64,000 bases of DNA, from positions 111,356,903-111,420,902 of the forward strand of contig NC_084802.1 of NCBI RefSeq assembly GCF_963169125.1. Reading direction: 5' to 3'. The stretch comes from Humulus lupulus (lineage: Eukaryota > Streptophyta > Magnoliopsida > Rosales > Cannabaceae). The notes beneath the pieces are model-generated. The model did not search any database, had not been told where the DNA came from, and saw only the letters and a program-made list of their open reading frames with translations. Position 1 is the first letter of the stretch, and the number at the start of each line of letters is the position of its first letter. The position numbers and the translations under genes are program-made. Of the stretch, positions 12,431 through 24,170 are shown one piece after another.

Positions 12431-13249
12431 AGTCAACCCCTAAGATTTTAAATGTACAAGAATCTACGGATTCATAAACATGAGAAAATAATAGACTAAG
12501 GGAAACACAAATAAAGCACACGTTATTAATTCACTAGTGAATAATTAATCTATAATCTAATTATAGATTTGAGCTCAAAATCATTCAGTTCCATAATTAA
12601 CCCTTAAGGGAACTAATATACGACCCGTTAGGAAATATTAGATTCCGTATTTTTGATACATGTTCCCAGCCATCCATGATATTAAATCTCCAAAACAAAA
12701 GTCATTAGCCTTATTCTTTGAAGAGACCTTAACGAATGAATCAAAAGATTTAATAAACATGAACAGGAGTTCATGAACACTCATGATTTAGGTTGATCTA
12801 TAAATGATCATCAATTATGATACGAATTACAAGTCTTTATTGTTAAATGGTTTTTTTGGATAAAGACTTTAATTCATATCGGTCCATGTCATATATAATC
12901 ATATTATATAAAGAACCTTTACCGAGATGTCTTACCACATCAATAATCCGAATCTAGATTATTTGTATCATTATGATACTCAGTAAACCGTACTTACAAC
13001 TCCAATTAAAGAATTCCATAACTTTAATTTGTTGTTGTTGACTATTTTTATTCATTCATGTGATCTTAATTCTCTCGTACTAATACAAGATCACATCCTC
13101 AATAATGAATATGGAATTTTTCTGATATTTACAAAATTATTCAAACAATAATTTAACAATCTAAATATAACAATAATAATAAACCATTGTATTTATTTAT
13201 TCACAGAAAAACAAATGTCTTTACATGCTTTTAGGACACACTCCTAACA
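12431..13249 (-). mobile_element. Ty1/copia-type LTR fragment, minus strand
   Basis: Read on the minus strand it starts TGTTAGGAGTGTGTCC at 13249, a typical copia LTR start, and continues through AT-rich sequence with no coding potential. The other end near 12431 is not clearly defined: no TG-type terminus or matching 5-bp duplication is obvious. It may be a solo or truncated LTR. Confidence 0.55.
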
Positions 13250-13473
13250 TTTTGAACATATAATCATATTTATATTTCACTGTGATTATGTCACTAGAAA
13301 TACGATTAGCTATAAGCTCGGGATTTAATAGAAGTTTAAATTAAACAAATAATCATGAAAATAAAACATGTGAGCAAAGTGATTGGCAAGTCAAAAAATG
13401 ATTTCTATTATTTTATTGATAATAAATGAGATTACAAAGAAATTGGGTTTTAATTAGGGCATAAAACCCCAAC
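13250..13473 (-). mobile_element. 5' portion of a second copia-type LTR, minus strand
   Basis: On the minus strand it begins TGTTGGGGTTTTATGCCC at 13473, a copia LTR start, and runs about 220 bp before meeting the LTR start at 13249. It appears truncated or interrupted there. It has no coding sequence. Confidence 0.5.
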
Positions 13474-15364
13474 AACTACTGCTTAGGAGTTTTTCTCAGA
13501 TTTTTAGGGTTCTTAGAAAAATGATTTCTCTTACATCGTAGCCAAGTTTTTTTCTAAAATTTTAACAAGATCTTTAATCATATATAATTTAGTTTCTCTC
13601 AAAATTGTATAATTTTTAGGATTGGGGAACCCATTAAAAAATGTAAGATAATCTGGGCAGTGGTTGCTGTACATAAATTTTGTTTTCAGATTATTAGTGA
13701 AAACTTTGAAAAACCATTACACTTTAACCATTTTTCATTTTCCCCTTAAAATTTTCTATGATCCTTATACATATTTAAAATAATAGTTCACCAAATTTCA
13801 TGGCTTTTGGCTCTGTAAAATGTGCTTAATATTCAAAACATTCTGGGCAGTGCATGCTGCCGAGAAATTTTCCAAATTTCATCAAGATGCCAAAAAGTTC
13901 ATAACTTCGATTTGAAAACACATTTTTTTTTATTTTCAAAAGCCTAAAATCAAGTACTCATCTAGAACTATGCAAATATACAAACTATTTCCACAAGCAG
14001 AGGTAGTAGGGTATGATCTGACCCGTTGGAAGTCAGACCACGAAAACTTGGCAGCATGCATTTTTACACATTCTAGCAAAACTAAACACAACTAGAGAAA
14101 CCCTAGCTACATGCATGCATGAAAATAAAAAACTAAACCAAGCTAACCTTCAAGCGTAAAATAAACTCCAAAAACCAACAAAACAACCTACACAACTAGT
14201 ACTATATCAATAACCAAAAATACTCAAGAACCAACCAAAAATCTACCTTTGATGGTTCTAGCTTAGAGATAAGGTTCCCTTAGCCTTTCAAACTTCCTCC
14301 TTGTGTTCTATACATTCAAATCGTGCCCCAGCGTTTCACATGCATATTTTTAAAAGGAAATGTTAGGGTAGAAGATGGAGATGAGTAGAAAATTGCCAAA
14401 ACTCTAAAATCTTTACCTTTATTCTCAATAAAACATCAACAAGCTTCAAATCTTTGAGATCCTCCTAGAACCACCACTCTTGAACCCTAGAACACAAGAT
14501 CAATGCCATGCATGGCTATTTGATCACATGCATGCAACATAACCCTTAGGATTTCGGGTTTGAAGAGAAAGAGAGGAGAAAAGTGGAGTTGGGTTCGAAA
14601 CCTCTTGAGCTCCTCCCTCCTTCATTGGGGAAAGACTGTCCTTGGCTCATGGAGAGAAAATGGCAGCAAATGGAGAGTAGATGGGGCTAGGGTTCGGTTT
14701 TAGGGGGGAGGAAATAGAATAGGTGATTTTGTTTTCTTGAGAGAAAACGAAATTTGAGAAAAAATGATTAGTTGTGCATGACTAGAATGATTAGGGTTAA
14801 ACCAATGAGTGGGTGATGCTCTTACACTTCCTAGGATAGGTATCCTAGGCTCTTGAAAGCCCTACGCACAGCCTTGACCGCCCCGCCCCCCCCCCCCCCT
14901 TCTCTCTCTCCTCCCTTGGAAAATACCTTAATGCCCTTGTAACCGAAATAAATTTGTCACATAACACATAATTTTGGTAATTTACTCAATTGACCAAAAT
15001 TCCCTTAGAGGCTCGGGCAAGAATTTTTCATTCTTAAGCTCGGTTGATTTTCATTCAAACCTCAATCAATTTTTCTTAAACTTATTGGCTCGACTATAAA
15101 GTCCCAGTGCCAGGCAAAATTAATATTGTTATGCCATAGTATTTCCTATTTAATTAATCCAAAAATTTTACCCGATTAGGGTTTTGACTCGGTCCACGAC
15201 CAAAGGTCTCAGTTTCTAAAAAACTGAACTTACCACATCATGGAAAGCATTCAAACATTACAAATTCTTGTAACATAAAATGTTCCGCTGACATAAGACA
15301 TAATACAGGGAATTAAAATACCCGAACTAGGGTTTACCCGGTGCCCTAAATGTGGGGCATTACA
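13474..15364 (-). mobile_element. Truncated gypsy LTR, minus strand (5' half only)
   Basis: The minus strand starts TGTAATGCCCCACATTTAGG at 15364, the terminus style of the chromovirus LTRs here. Blocks such as GGACCGAGTCAAAACCCTAA (about 15180-15199) align in order with the first half of the 3870-bp LTR at 5220-9089. The matching 3' end is missing, so about the first 1.9 kb is present. A tract of about 14 cytosines at 14886-14900 followed by (CT)n is a local low-complexity feature. Confidence 0.6.
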
Positions 15365-16047
15365 TAGATATCCAAATAAGGTATCATCTTTTTAAGGAAA
15401 AGATAACAACTTAAATTTCAAAATTCAAAATGTGAATTTCCATTATCATCTTATTATTAATTAAATAAATATAATAGTCTAAACCAATTTTGACTATCCA
15501 TATTTATTTATGCGCACTTAAATAAAATAATTGATTAAAATCAATTTATTCTATTTATACACAATTTTTAAAATTGCACAAATGCAATAATAAATTGTGC
15601 AACTTCAATTATCACATAATTGCACATTTATCCCGAAGAATAAATATTCTCTCAAATTGCCCATTCACAGTTTAACCCTTGTATCAACTCTTACCTTGAT
15701 TAGTGTTGGTAGAGCCGCGCTAGGGACCTATGGACCAATAATTCCAAGCTCCTATAAATAAAAGATTATTAACCAAAACTCTTTGATTTAATAATCATAT
15801 TTATCAATGTCATGATTATTCCACTATAAATATGAGACTGAACTCTTGAGAATTAAAGACATATTTACTAAGTACTTTATTGTAACCATAAAGTGTCCAT
15901 TGATATAATCATTACATACAAAATAATCATCTATTGATGATTCATAATTAAGTGGGAATAAAATTACCGTTTTACCCTTTTAATTATATCTTGATTCCTA
16001 ATGTACCATTGACTTTACAAGTGAAGGATAATTCATAATCTGATTAT
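15365..16047 (-). mobile_element. Copia-type LTR fragment, minus strand
   Basis: This AT-rich non-coding sequence reads on the minus strand like the U3/promoter part of a copia LTR, including a TATA-like GTGTATAAATAGAAT near 15546-15560. It shares the local style (TTACCGTTTTACC block, about 15966-15978) with the copia LTR at 37691-38788 in the same orientation. It is bounded by the gypsy LTR fragment on one side and by the LTR start at 16048 on the other. Confidence 0.5.
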
Positions 16048-16466
16048 TGTAGCGTCTTGGAATTTTACTTAGCTAGATAGTAGTAGTAGTAGTAGTTGTA
16101 GAATTTTAGTTTTCGTGGATATTGGTCGAAGCCGAGATTTAGTTAGAAACTCGTAGAAATAATTATGGATTTTATAAGTTTAACCTATGGTTTAGAAATA
16201 TTAATTTTGTCATAAGGTTTGATTAATGAATATAGTCCTAAGAATATTATTTATTATAACCTAAGGTTTAGATAGAATTTTTAACAGCGTGACACTTGTC
16301 ACATGTATGCTTATTAAGGATTTAAGTATTTTTTATGAATAGAAAGATCTAGAAGCTCTAGAACCTTCCATCATCTGTTAGGATCACGTTTTACTCTGTC
16401 AAAGTAGTTTTAATTAATTTCAAATTATGCTGAAGTGTGCAAGAACGTGTTTAAATATCATCGTAA

Positions 16467-16605
16467 GCCGATATATCGCAACTATAAGGGTCGATATGTC
16501 GCCTATAATTGATACGAAAAATACGTCGACTTCGCACGAACGAAACCATGACCCTCGGTATAATGGTAGGGGTGATATATTGCCTACCCTAGGCGATATA
16601 TCGGC
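16467..16605 (+). repeat. Inverted repeat with four CGATATATCG-like modules
   Basis: GCCGATATATCGC (16467-16479) and its exact reverse complement (16593-16605) flank about 113 bp. Two imperfect copies (TCGATATGTCGCC near 16491 and GGTGATATATTGCC near 16571) lie between. The cluster sits upstream of the TATA box in the element C LTR and is absent from the related element D LTRs. Confidence 0.85.
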
Positions 16606-16789
16606 TCGAGTGGCCATATTTGAGTTGTTCGTAAAATTCCGAACTAGAAACAGCCCTCAACAACCTTGACTCGTTCCTGAACGTTTTTGACCGAGTTCTG
16701 GGCATCTGTTGAACAGATAATTCAAATTTATTCATTTTAAATCATTTATTTATTCATTGAAATGGGAGGTAGTTTCACTCCTTGAACTC

Positions 16790-16799
16790 TATAAATAGG
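16790..16799 (+). promoter_or_regulatory. TATA box of element C 5' LTR
   Basis: TATAAATAGG preceded by CACTCCTTGAACTC. The same TATA context (CACTCCTCAAACTC) occurs in both element D LTRs, at 24171 and 33810. Confidence 0.75.
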
Positions 16800-17499
16800 A
16801 CCCTTCACTCAGCCATTCTATTCATCATTCAAGCACAGTTCAGAGCCTCCAAGCTGCTAAGTTCATCCTAGAGAGAAACACTAGGGTTTTGGTGTTAAAT
16901 CTTTCAAATCTTAGCTCTTCTAAACACTCGGGAAGTAAGTTTTTGTGTGATTTCAGTGTTCGAGGTATAGATCGAGGTTTTAAGCTATCCAAGGTATTCA
17001 TTATATTCGGGTTTAGTTCACTATAGTTTTTTATTATTCTTTCATTTTTCTTTAGATCCTAACTTGTGATAGTGAATTTTGGTTAGGTGTTCAATTCCTT
17101 TGAAACATAAGGTTTTCGGTAAGTTACTATCTTGATGGTTTAGATTTTCCATTTATCTTCTTTTCTTTAGAGGACTTATGGTGTCTTTATGTTTTGTTTT
17201 AGGAGTTCCAATCCCGCTCTTGTCTCCAATATTCCGGTTTTTGGTAAGGAAAATTAGGTAGTTTAGTATTATGATCTAGTTTATATAGTGTATGTTTGTA
17301 TGACCTAACATTTCAGGTACAATAAAGGGGTAAGTGTGTCTGGACCTAAGGTGTCCAATAATGTATGACGGACTATGTCCGGTAGGCTCGGTTGCCAAAA
17401 CTTTATGACGGACCTAAGTGATGTCCGGTGTATGACAGACTTATGTCTGAGGCTTAATTGCCACCCCTGTATAAACACTTATATTTTTATTATATCTGA

Positions 17500-17712
17500 C
17501 TTGTTATTATGACCCATAGTTACGACTATGATTATGACTTATGACTCATAGTTATGATTATGATCTATGACTTATGACCTATGATATATGACTTATGACT
17601 TTTGACCTATGATCTATGACTTATGACTTATGAATTATGACTTATGACCTATGACTTATGACTTAGAGTATGATTTATGACTTAGATTATGATGTAGAAT
17701 TATGACTTAATC
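17500..17712 (+). repeat. Degenerate TTATGACC/TTATGACT microsatellite-like array
   Basis: TATGACTTATGACCTATGA-type units of about 7-8 bp repeat over some 200 bp in the 3' half of the element C LTR. The element D LTRs lack this expansion and instead hold a repeated TTGCTTAGCTAGCAAACC-type unit at the equivalent place. Confidence 0.85.
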
Positions 17713-18136
17713 TAGATATGACCTAGAGGTTTGTGTTTGTATGACTTGTGAATTTATGTTATGTTTGATTATATGACTAACCCTTGTTTGTATTTTCCTT
17801 ACTGGGCTTAGAAGCTCACTCCTTACGATGTTGTTATTTCATGAAATTGAGGATATAAAGGTCGGTGGAGAGGGGGGCCTAAGAGCTTCGTGATGTACTC
17901 GTGGGGACCATATAGTCCAGGAAGATCAACCGGGCCTATTTTTTTTTAAAAGCATGTTTATTTTAAATTTTATTAAATGTTGCTCATTTTTGTGTTAAAG
18001 ACAATGATTTTATTTTTGTAAAACCATGGATCCATGTATTTATTTTCATGATTTTATTCAATAAAAGAGCAATATTTATGAATTATGATCCAACGTTGTG
18101 TTCTCGGTAATCTATGAGAAATTAGGGCGTTATAGG

Positions 18137-18148
18137 TGGTATCAGAGC
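18137..18148 (+). other. Primer-binding site, initiator tRNA-Met type (element C)
   Basis: TGGTATCAGAGC lies two bases after the LTR end, matching the 3' end of plant initiator tRNA-Met. It fixes the plus orientation of the element. Confidence 0.88.
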
Positions 18149-18685
18149 CCACGACTATATTGGCCCTGAACGTTCCCATGAAATACACATGACAGCTACA
18201 AAGGACCTACTCGTTACCAAGTAAGTATACACATTGTTTTGAAAATATGTTTGTAATGACTTCTTATGTTATTTTTATAAATTAGCCCAATGGACTCAAG
18301 TGTGGTTAGGAAGGTTAAAGCTATAAGAAGAATACCGAACCCTGAGTATGATAATGGATCCGATGTGGTGGATTAGACGCATATAAGAACGGATCATTAA
18401 ATTTTATATGTTGTTTTGGAATATTTTCACTAGTTGCTATTTTTTTTTATATATAAATCATGTTAATTGCTTTGGTTATTATTTAGTAAGTGTTAAGAAT
18501 TTTTTGATTCAATTGAAAGTGTAAAGTTTAAATTCCTCTCTTATGGGTTAGCCCATTTGTGAAGGCCCATTTGCTTTGCATTATTAGATTGGGTCCAATT
18601 TAAACGAATAACAATTAATAAAGAATGGGTTCAAATTCCTGTCTTTTGGGTCTAAGTGGAAGTTAGGGGGCCTTAGTAGTGGGTT
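18149..18685 (+). other. Element C leader, gag to RT missing
   Basis: Non-coding leader sequence. GGGGGCCTTAGTAGTGGG at about 18667-18684 matches the leader of element D (GGGGGCCATAGTAGTGGG near 25670). Directly after it, integrase sequence begins, so gag, protease, RT and RNase H are absent. Confidence 0.6.
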
Positions 18686-19771
18686 ATTGCAGCCTCTAGG
18701 GATTCCCGAGTTGAAATGGGAGGATATTACGATGGACTTTGTGGTTGGATTGCCGAAGACCGTGGGTCAGCATGATTCGGTGTGGGTGATTGTAGACAGG
18801 TATACTAAGTCCGCCCACTTTTTTCCTGTGAGAACAACTTATACTGTGGAGCAGTATGCTGAGCTTTATGTGAAGGAAAGTTTTCGACTTCGTGGGGCTC
18901 CGAGGTCAATAGTATCCGGAAGAGACCCCACCTTCACCTCCATGTTTTGGGGAAGCCTGCAGAAGGCAATGGGCACATAGTTACGGTTTAGTACCGCTTA
19001 TCATCCTCAGACGGATGGACAGTCTGAGAGGACGATTCAGATATTGGAGGATATGTTACGAGCCTGTGTGTTGGATTTTGGGGGATCTTGGAGTAAGTAT
19101 CTCCCATTGATTGAGTTCTCGTACAACAATAGTTATCAGGCAACTATCGGAGTGGCTCCATATGAGATGCTGTATGGAAGAAAGTGCAGATCACCGATAC
19201 ACTGGGATGAGACAGGTGAGAGAAGATATCTAGGTCCAGAGATGGTACAAAGGACCAATGAGGCAATTGAGAAGATTAGAGCTCGTATGCTCGCCTCCCA
19301 GAGTCGCCAGAAAAGTTACTCAGATCTGAGACGCAAGGTGTAGAGTTTCAGGTCGGCGATCATATATTACTCAGGGTTTCACCCCTGAGAGGAGTGAAAC
19401 GATTCGGTGTTCGGGGCAAGTTGAGTCCCAGGTTTATTGGCCCCTTTGAAGTTCTAGAACGAGTTGGTGAGGTAGGTTACAGATTAGTGATGCCTCCAGC
19501 TCTATCAGGGGTCCATAATGTGTTTCATGTATCCATGCTCCGGAAATATGTGTCAGACACTACTCATGTGTTGAGCTATGAGAACTTGGAGCTAGATTAG
19601 GATTTATTGTATGAGGAGAAGCCTGTTCAGATTCTCGATCGAAAAGACAAAGTCCTGAGAAGCAAGACCATTGCCTTGGTTAAAGTGCTGTGGAGGAACA
19701 GCAAGGTTGAAGAGGCGACGTGGGAGCTTGAGTCTGATATGCGGGAGCGGCATCCCGAGTTGTTCGGGTAA
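18686..19771 (+). pseudogene. Chromovirus integrase C-terminal part with chromodomain
   Basis: The readable frame begins in the integrase core (ITMDFVVGLP, first Asp), then SGRDPTF (second Asp) and HPQTDGQSERTI (catalytic Glu). The polymerase tail follows with [13 protein letters not shown], the GPF version of the GPY/F module, and ends in a chromodomain-like segment (VLWRNSKVEEATWELE) before a stop at 19769-19771. It is broken by TAG at 18978-18980 (from CAG), a two-base insertion near 19340 and TAG at 19598-19600. The HHCC domain and everything upstream are missing. The chromodomain places it among the chromoviruses. Confidence 0.85.
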
Positions 19772-19792
19772 TTTCGAGGATGAAATCCTTGT

Positions 19793-19806
19793 AAGGAGGG
19801 GATAAT
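19793..19806 (+). other. Polypurine tract of element C
   Basis: AAGGAGGGGATAAT lies directly before the 3' LTR start, the expected position of the plus-strand primer. Confidence 0.75.
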
Positions 19807-22204
19807 TGTAACACCCCAAGTTGCTAATAAGGTTTAGGACCTTGATTAGCGTGCCTGGAGGGAAATAAGTGAATTGACCTGATAATATATGAATTTAAAT
19901 GAGTATGTGATTAGGATGCATGTTTAGGTGGTATAAATATGCATGTGGACCTCGTTTGTATGATAGGGGTAAATTGGTAATCTTAGCCCGCTGAGGGCAT
20001 AAATGTGATAATTGTATTATATGATTTGTACCACGTGTGAGTGGTGATATGATGGTGATGCATGTGCCGAGACGGTTCTAGGGAGCTAATTAGTTCAAAA
20101 GTCACAATGGGATTTTAATACCCGGCTCGGGAGGAGCTAGGGGTATTTTGGGAATTTTGTAAATTTGAGAATTAGTGGTTAATGGTTAATGGTTAGTGGT
20201 AATTGAGTAACTTGAGTAACCATTAGTAACTGTTGAGAGTAACAAGTTGTGATGAGAAAATGGTAGAATTGTAGGAAAGGAGAAATGGCAAAAAGGGCCT
20301 TGGGGTCTAGTTAGGAAAGGGTTTCTATGAGGGGTAAAGTGGTCATTAGGCAAGGGTTAGATAAGTTCAGCTGAGGGAAAAGGGGGTCATTCACGTTCAA
20401 TATTTAGCCAAATTGAGCCCTTGCTGAAATTGGTTGAGAGCTTAGAGAAGAAAGAGGGAAAAACTAAGGGCAATCTCTTGGGATTAAGAAAGGAATTGTA
20501 GCTAAGGGAACTTGGAGGATTACTCAGTGAATTGAGGTAAGGAAATTCTGTGTATGTGTTGTAGAGTTTAGCTAAGAATAACATGGAATTGAGGAATGAA
20601 TTATGTGCTTTGTTTGGTGAATTCTTGGGATGAAATGAGGTTAGGTTCAGCAGAAGGTTGTGATTTGAGCTTGGAACTTGATTGGGAAGGGCAGCTCAAG
20701 TTGAATTCTTGATTGAGGTAAGAGCTCTAAACATGTTTGAATTTTCATAACTGATATGGTTTAAGAGTCTAGAAGTCTGGTTTACACTTCTCTCAAGCTT
20801 TGGTTTAAGTGTTTGAAATCTGAAACTCAAGTGTGGATTTTGGGTGTGATTGTGTGTTTGAGCTTGTTGGTGGTGTTTATAGGTTGTTAGATGGTTTATT
20901 TGAGGTTTTGGATAGATTCTGAGGTTTGGGTATGCATTGGGGTTGAATTGGGAGTGTTTTGGCTCGGGGAAAATGCAAAGGAAAACCCAGATTTCTGGGT
21001 TCGCGAAGGGGCGCCGCTGCCTTGTTCTTTGGCGCCGCGGCGCGAGGCTGCTTCAGGGCTGGGGGATACTCTCTGACTTGTTGGGCGCCGCGGCCCTCAA
21101 GGGCAGTGCCGCGGCGCTAGGCTATTTTCAGAACAAGGAATTTTGCATTTTTGGGCTTTTTACTCCGGGGGCTCGGGGGATGTTTTCGATGCATTGTTTT
21201 AGGAATTTGGGGATTCCGAGAGTGTGGGATTGGTCCCGAGAAGTATTTTTGGACTAGTTAGTATTAAAGGATGTTTTATATGTGTTGTGACTAGGTCTTC
21301 GGAGAGGCTCGGGATAGAGGACCGTGCTCGTGGCTTTGGTGCATTGTGAAGCTCGGGATACAAGTAAGAAAATTGTAGCACCTGTAGAGCAGGGCTTGGG
21401 CCCATAGTGTTATTGCAGGGCGCGGCCCTATATTTCATTATTGTGAGGGTGTAGCTTGATTGAATTGTTAGATGCATGAATGTTGTTTAAGTATGCTATA
21501 TTTGTGGATATAGTAGAATGAACGGCAAAGGAGCCGGGAACGGCAAAAGAGCCGAGAACGGCGAGGGGCCGAGAACGGCAGTGGGGCCGGGAATATCACT
21601 TAGCACATGGAGTGCTTTTGGTTAGGGTGAGACCCCAATGGATACATAGGATATCCATACGGTGTGAACCGAGAACCCAGGCTACGGTAACGCTTCTAGG
21701 ACGGCATGGTCGTATATGTGTGTTTAAATCTTATGGACTGTCTGTTTATCTGTGAGCTATCTACTATAGTGGTTGTATGATATGCATATGTTATGTGTTG
21801 TGTGAGTTTTCTTGCTGGGCTTCGGCTCAAGGGTGCTCTGTGTTGCAGGTAAAGGCAAGGAGAAGTCAACCAGCCATGAGTACGGAGAGCGTGGGGGCGG
21901 CGCGTACATGTTTGGCCTGCCCGACTGCTTTGGTTGGGGGCATTTTTGAGAAATGGCTGTATTAAACTATGTTTTTGATAGTTAGTCATCTGTAAACCTA
22001 TTTTGAATTGTAAATACTTTACAAACCATGTTTTGGGATCCCAAATGTTAAACTCTTGGAACTTTTAATGAGATAGAGTACTTTTAAAGATTACAGCCTT
22101 GACTTTCTGCTTAATCACACTTTTGTTCTAAAAACCTCATTTAGCGAGTTAATTGCACATTTTAAACACACTTAGTAACGACTCTAAGGTAGTAGGGCGT
22201 TACA
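19807..22204 (+). mobile_element. 3' LTR of the element C integrase segment (2398 bp)
   Basis: TGTAACACCCC at 19807 to GGGCGTTACA at 22204, preceded by the polypurine tract and chromodomain integrase. The family differs from the LTR at 16048. Landmarks shared with the 1957, 27410, 43148, 47792 and 57916 LTRs are a CpG-rich block at about 21001-21120 with repeated GCGCCGCGG, donor-like sites near 20716, 21362 and 21847, and CTTGCTGGGCTTCGGCTCA near 21811. Short repeats of the type GGCAAAGGAGCCGGGAAC occur near 21523-21595. Confidence 0.88.
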
Positions 22205-22600
22205 TTACCGTTGATTGGTTTCTCTTTTTCTCAAATATGTTGATTGAGCTCGAAGGTTCTCAATGAACCCATTAGCTCATCTACTTTCATAACAATCAAA
22301 TCTTTGGCTTCTTCCATGGCAGTCAGTTTTGTGCTAAACCTGACAGGTAAAACACGATTTTTTTTTTAAACCAAAACAGATTCTTCTAATTTTTCACCTG
22401 AGGTAAAAAGTTCATTAGCAAGATCAGACAGGTTCTCATAGAATTCAACCAAGGTTTCATACTAAGACATTCTGAGATTTTTCACCAATTGTGGTCGAGT
22501 GGTCGAGGTCCCTTCTGCAAAGAATGACATGATGCACAAAAATATATATAAATATATATACAGAACTAAAAACACCAAGATCTCACTAAGAGTTTAGTGA
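22205..22600 (-). pseudogene. Ty1/copia gag fragment, minus strand
   Basis: On the minus strand one can read the copia gag core: NLRMS near 22480, ETLVEFYENLSDLANELF, then VRFSTKLTAMEEAKDL and MKVDELMGSL. This corresponds to the UBN2-type gag of plant copia elements. Stops are present, and the fragment is cut off at 22204 by the gypsy LTR. The primer-binding site and LTR on its upstream (right) side confirm orientation. Confidence 0.75.
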
Positions 22601-22602
22601 AC

Positions 22603-22614
22603 TGCTCTGATACC
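22603..22614 (-). other. Primer-binding site of the copia element
   Basis: GCTCTGATACCA on the plus strand is the complement of TGGTATCAGAGC, so on the minus strand it directly follows the LTR end. Confidence 0.85.
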
Positions 22615-23982
22615 AATTGAAAGTTCATTTTAGATATTACCAACTTTTGTTGTTAAACAATTATGATTAAAGTCGTAATTTTTTTTTTAAACAGAACAAT
22701 ACTCTGATCAATCAGAACAATATGCTGATTAATCAAAATATACACAAAATAAGTAGAGAAAATTTAAAGATAGAAACATGACAATAATTATTTTTTACAT
22801 GGTTTCATTATCCTTGTGAATACTACTAGTCCACGAGGTGCAAACCCAGAGAAGAAGATTGGTTAATAAAGTATCACAAATACAATAGACTTGACTTAAG
22901 CAAAAATAAACTACCTCTTATTATTTGTCACAATCTAAAAGTATTCACTCTATTGATCCCATCTTTGTAAATTCACTAAGAGTTTGAAATCCCTTCTTGC
23001 TTGTTGATGAATGCTCACTTCATCCCAAAGTGAGTCTTGGACGTACCTTCTCCCGAAGGTAGTGTGCGTTACATATACTTTGATACCTACACCAAAAACA
23101 ACCAGTGAAAGTGAAACCATTACCAAGGAATTCCTTTTAAAGAACACAAAGAGACAAACTTTTCTCATAGAAGATATATCATGAAACTATAGAATAGAAG
23201 AGCTAACTTTTCAAAAGGCAGATGGTCTCCTTGTAGAGTCCCAGAATATTTACTTAACTAGCTAGATAATAGTAGTAGTAGTTAGTATTAGTTTGTAGTA
23301 TGTAAGATTCCGTGGATTTTGGTTCAAGTCGAGACTTAGTTGGAAACTCATAGCAATAGTTATGGATTTTATAAGTTTAACCTATAGTTTAGAAATATTA
23401 ATTATAACATAAGGTTTAATTTTTTTAGTAGTTATGATTATTATAGTATAGTATAGGTTTATGATACTAGTAGTCTTGTTTGTGGAAAAAGGGGTGATTT
23501 CATAATAATAAATTAATTATGATATTATTGAAAAGTGTTATGGATTGAGCCTACATAAAGCCCAAAAGCCCAATAAGATTTTGGGCTTTGTAAATTCGAA
23601 ATCAGCCTAGGGAATTAGAGTTTGTTATTTTATGGTTAGTTAAGATATTTGTGATTAGGTTGTTATTTAGATAATTAAATAGATTTTCCGTAACTTTAGG
23701 GTACTGTAACTTCTGACCTATTTTTGACTATGTTATGAATTTTGAAAAATAGTATTTCAAGAAAGTTGTAGATAATTGAATTAGATTTCTAACAGTATAA
23801 AGATGGTCTAAATCGGAATTCTACAGCTCCAGTTATGTTGATTTTACTACAGGTGAGTTTAGAGTTACAAGATTTAGGAAGTTAGAAGTTAGGATTCTAT
23901 TTTATTTAAATTTAAATTTGGATTAATGTTAGAATGAAACTAAGTAATTTTTTTTTAATAAAAGAAAGATCTAGAAACTTTA

Positions 23983-24084
23983 GAACCTTCCAGAACCACT
24001 AAGAGCATGACACTTGTCATAATCATGTTTAATTAAGGATTTAATTATAAAAGAAAGTTCTAGAAACTCTAGAACCTTCCAGAA
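23983..24084 (+). promoter_or_regulatory. Two perfect heat-shock elements in the 5' LTR of element D
   Basis: GAACCTTCCAGAA occurs at 23983-23995 and again at 24072-24084, each a perfect GAAnnTTCnnGAA triplet, the binding site of heat-shock factors. The second is preceded by TTCTAGAA (24058-24065). Both lie in the same 88-bp duplicated unit, about 175 and 87 bp upstream of the TATA box. Function is inferred from motif and position only. Confidence 0.7.
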
Positions 24085-24170
24085 CGACTAAGAGCATGCC
24101 ACTTGTCATAATCATATTTATTTAAGGATTTAAGTATTTTTTTAATAGGATAGTTTCACTCCTCAAACTC

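Larger units (their letters stand above)
16048..18134 (+). mobile_element. Element C 5' LTR, relative of the element D LTR family
   Basis: It starts TGTAGCGTC at 16048 and ends GGGCGTTATA at 18134 (the terminal CA mutated to TA), immediately followed by a primer-binding site. Over the first 200 bp it aligns with the element D LTRs (GTTTAACCTATGGTTTAGAA near 16179). It carries a TATA box at 16790-16799, a partial heat-shock element GAAnnTTC at 16361-16368, and donor-like GGTAAGTTAC (about 17118) and GGTAAGGAAAA (about 17241). No coding sequence lies inside. Compared with element D it has an extra segment of about 350 bp between the heat-shock-like site and the TATA box. Confidence 0.82.

Noticed and set aside
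12651..13254. TTTTG at 12651 and 13250 as a target duplication of a 594-bp copia solo LTR
   Set aside because: The inner end does not finish in TG/CA, and typical copia LTR sequence seems to continue left of 12651.
14886..14900. Cytosine homopolymer as a possible structural signal
   Set aside because: A lone low-complexity tract next to (CT)n; could equally be slippage or a sequencing artefact.
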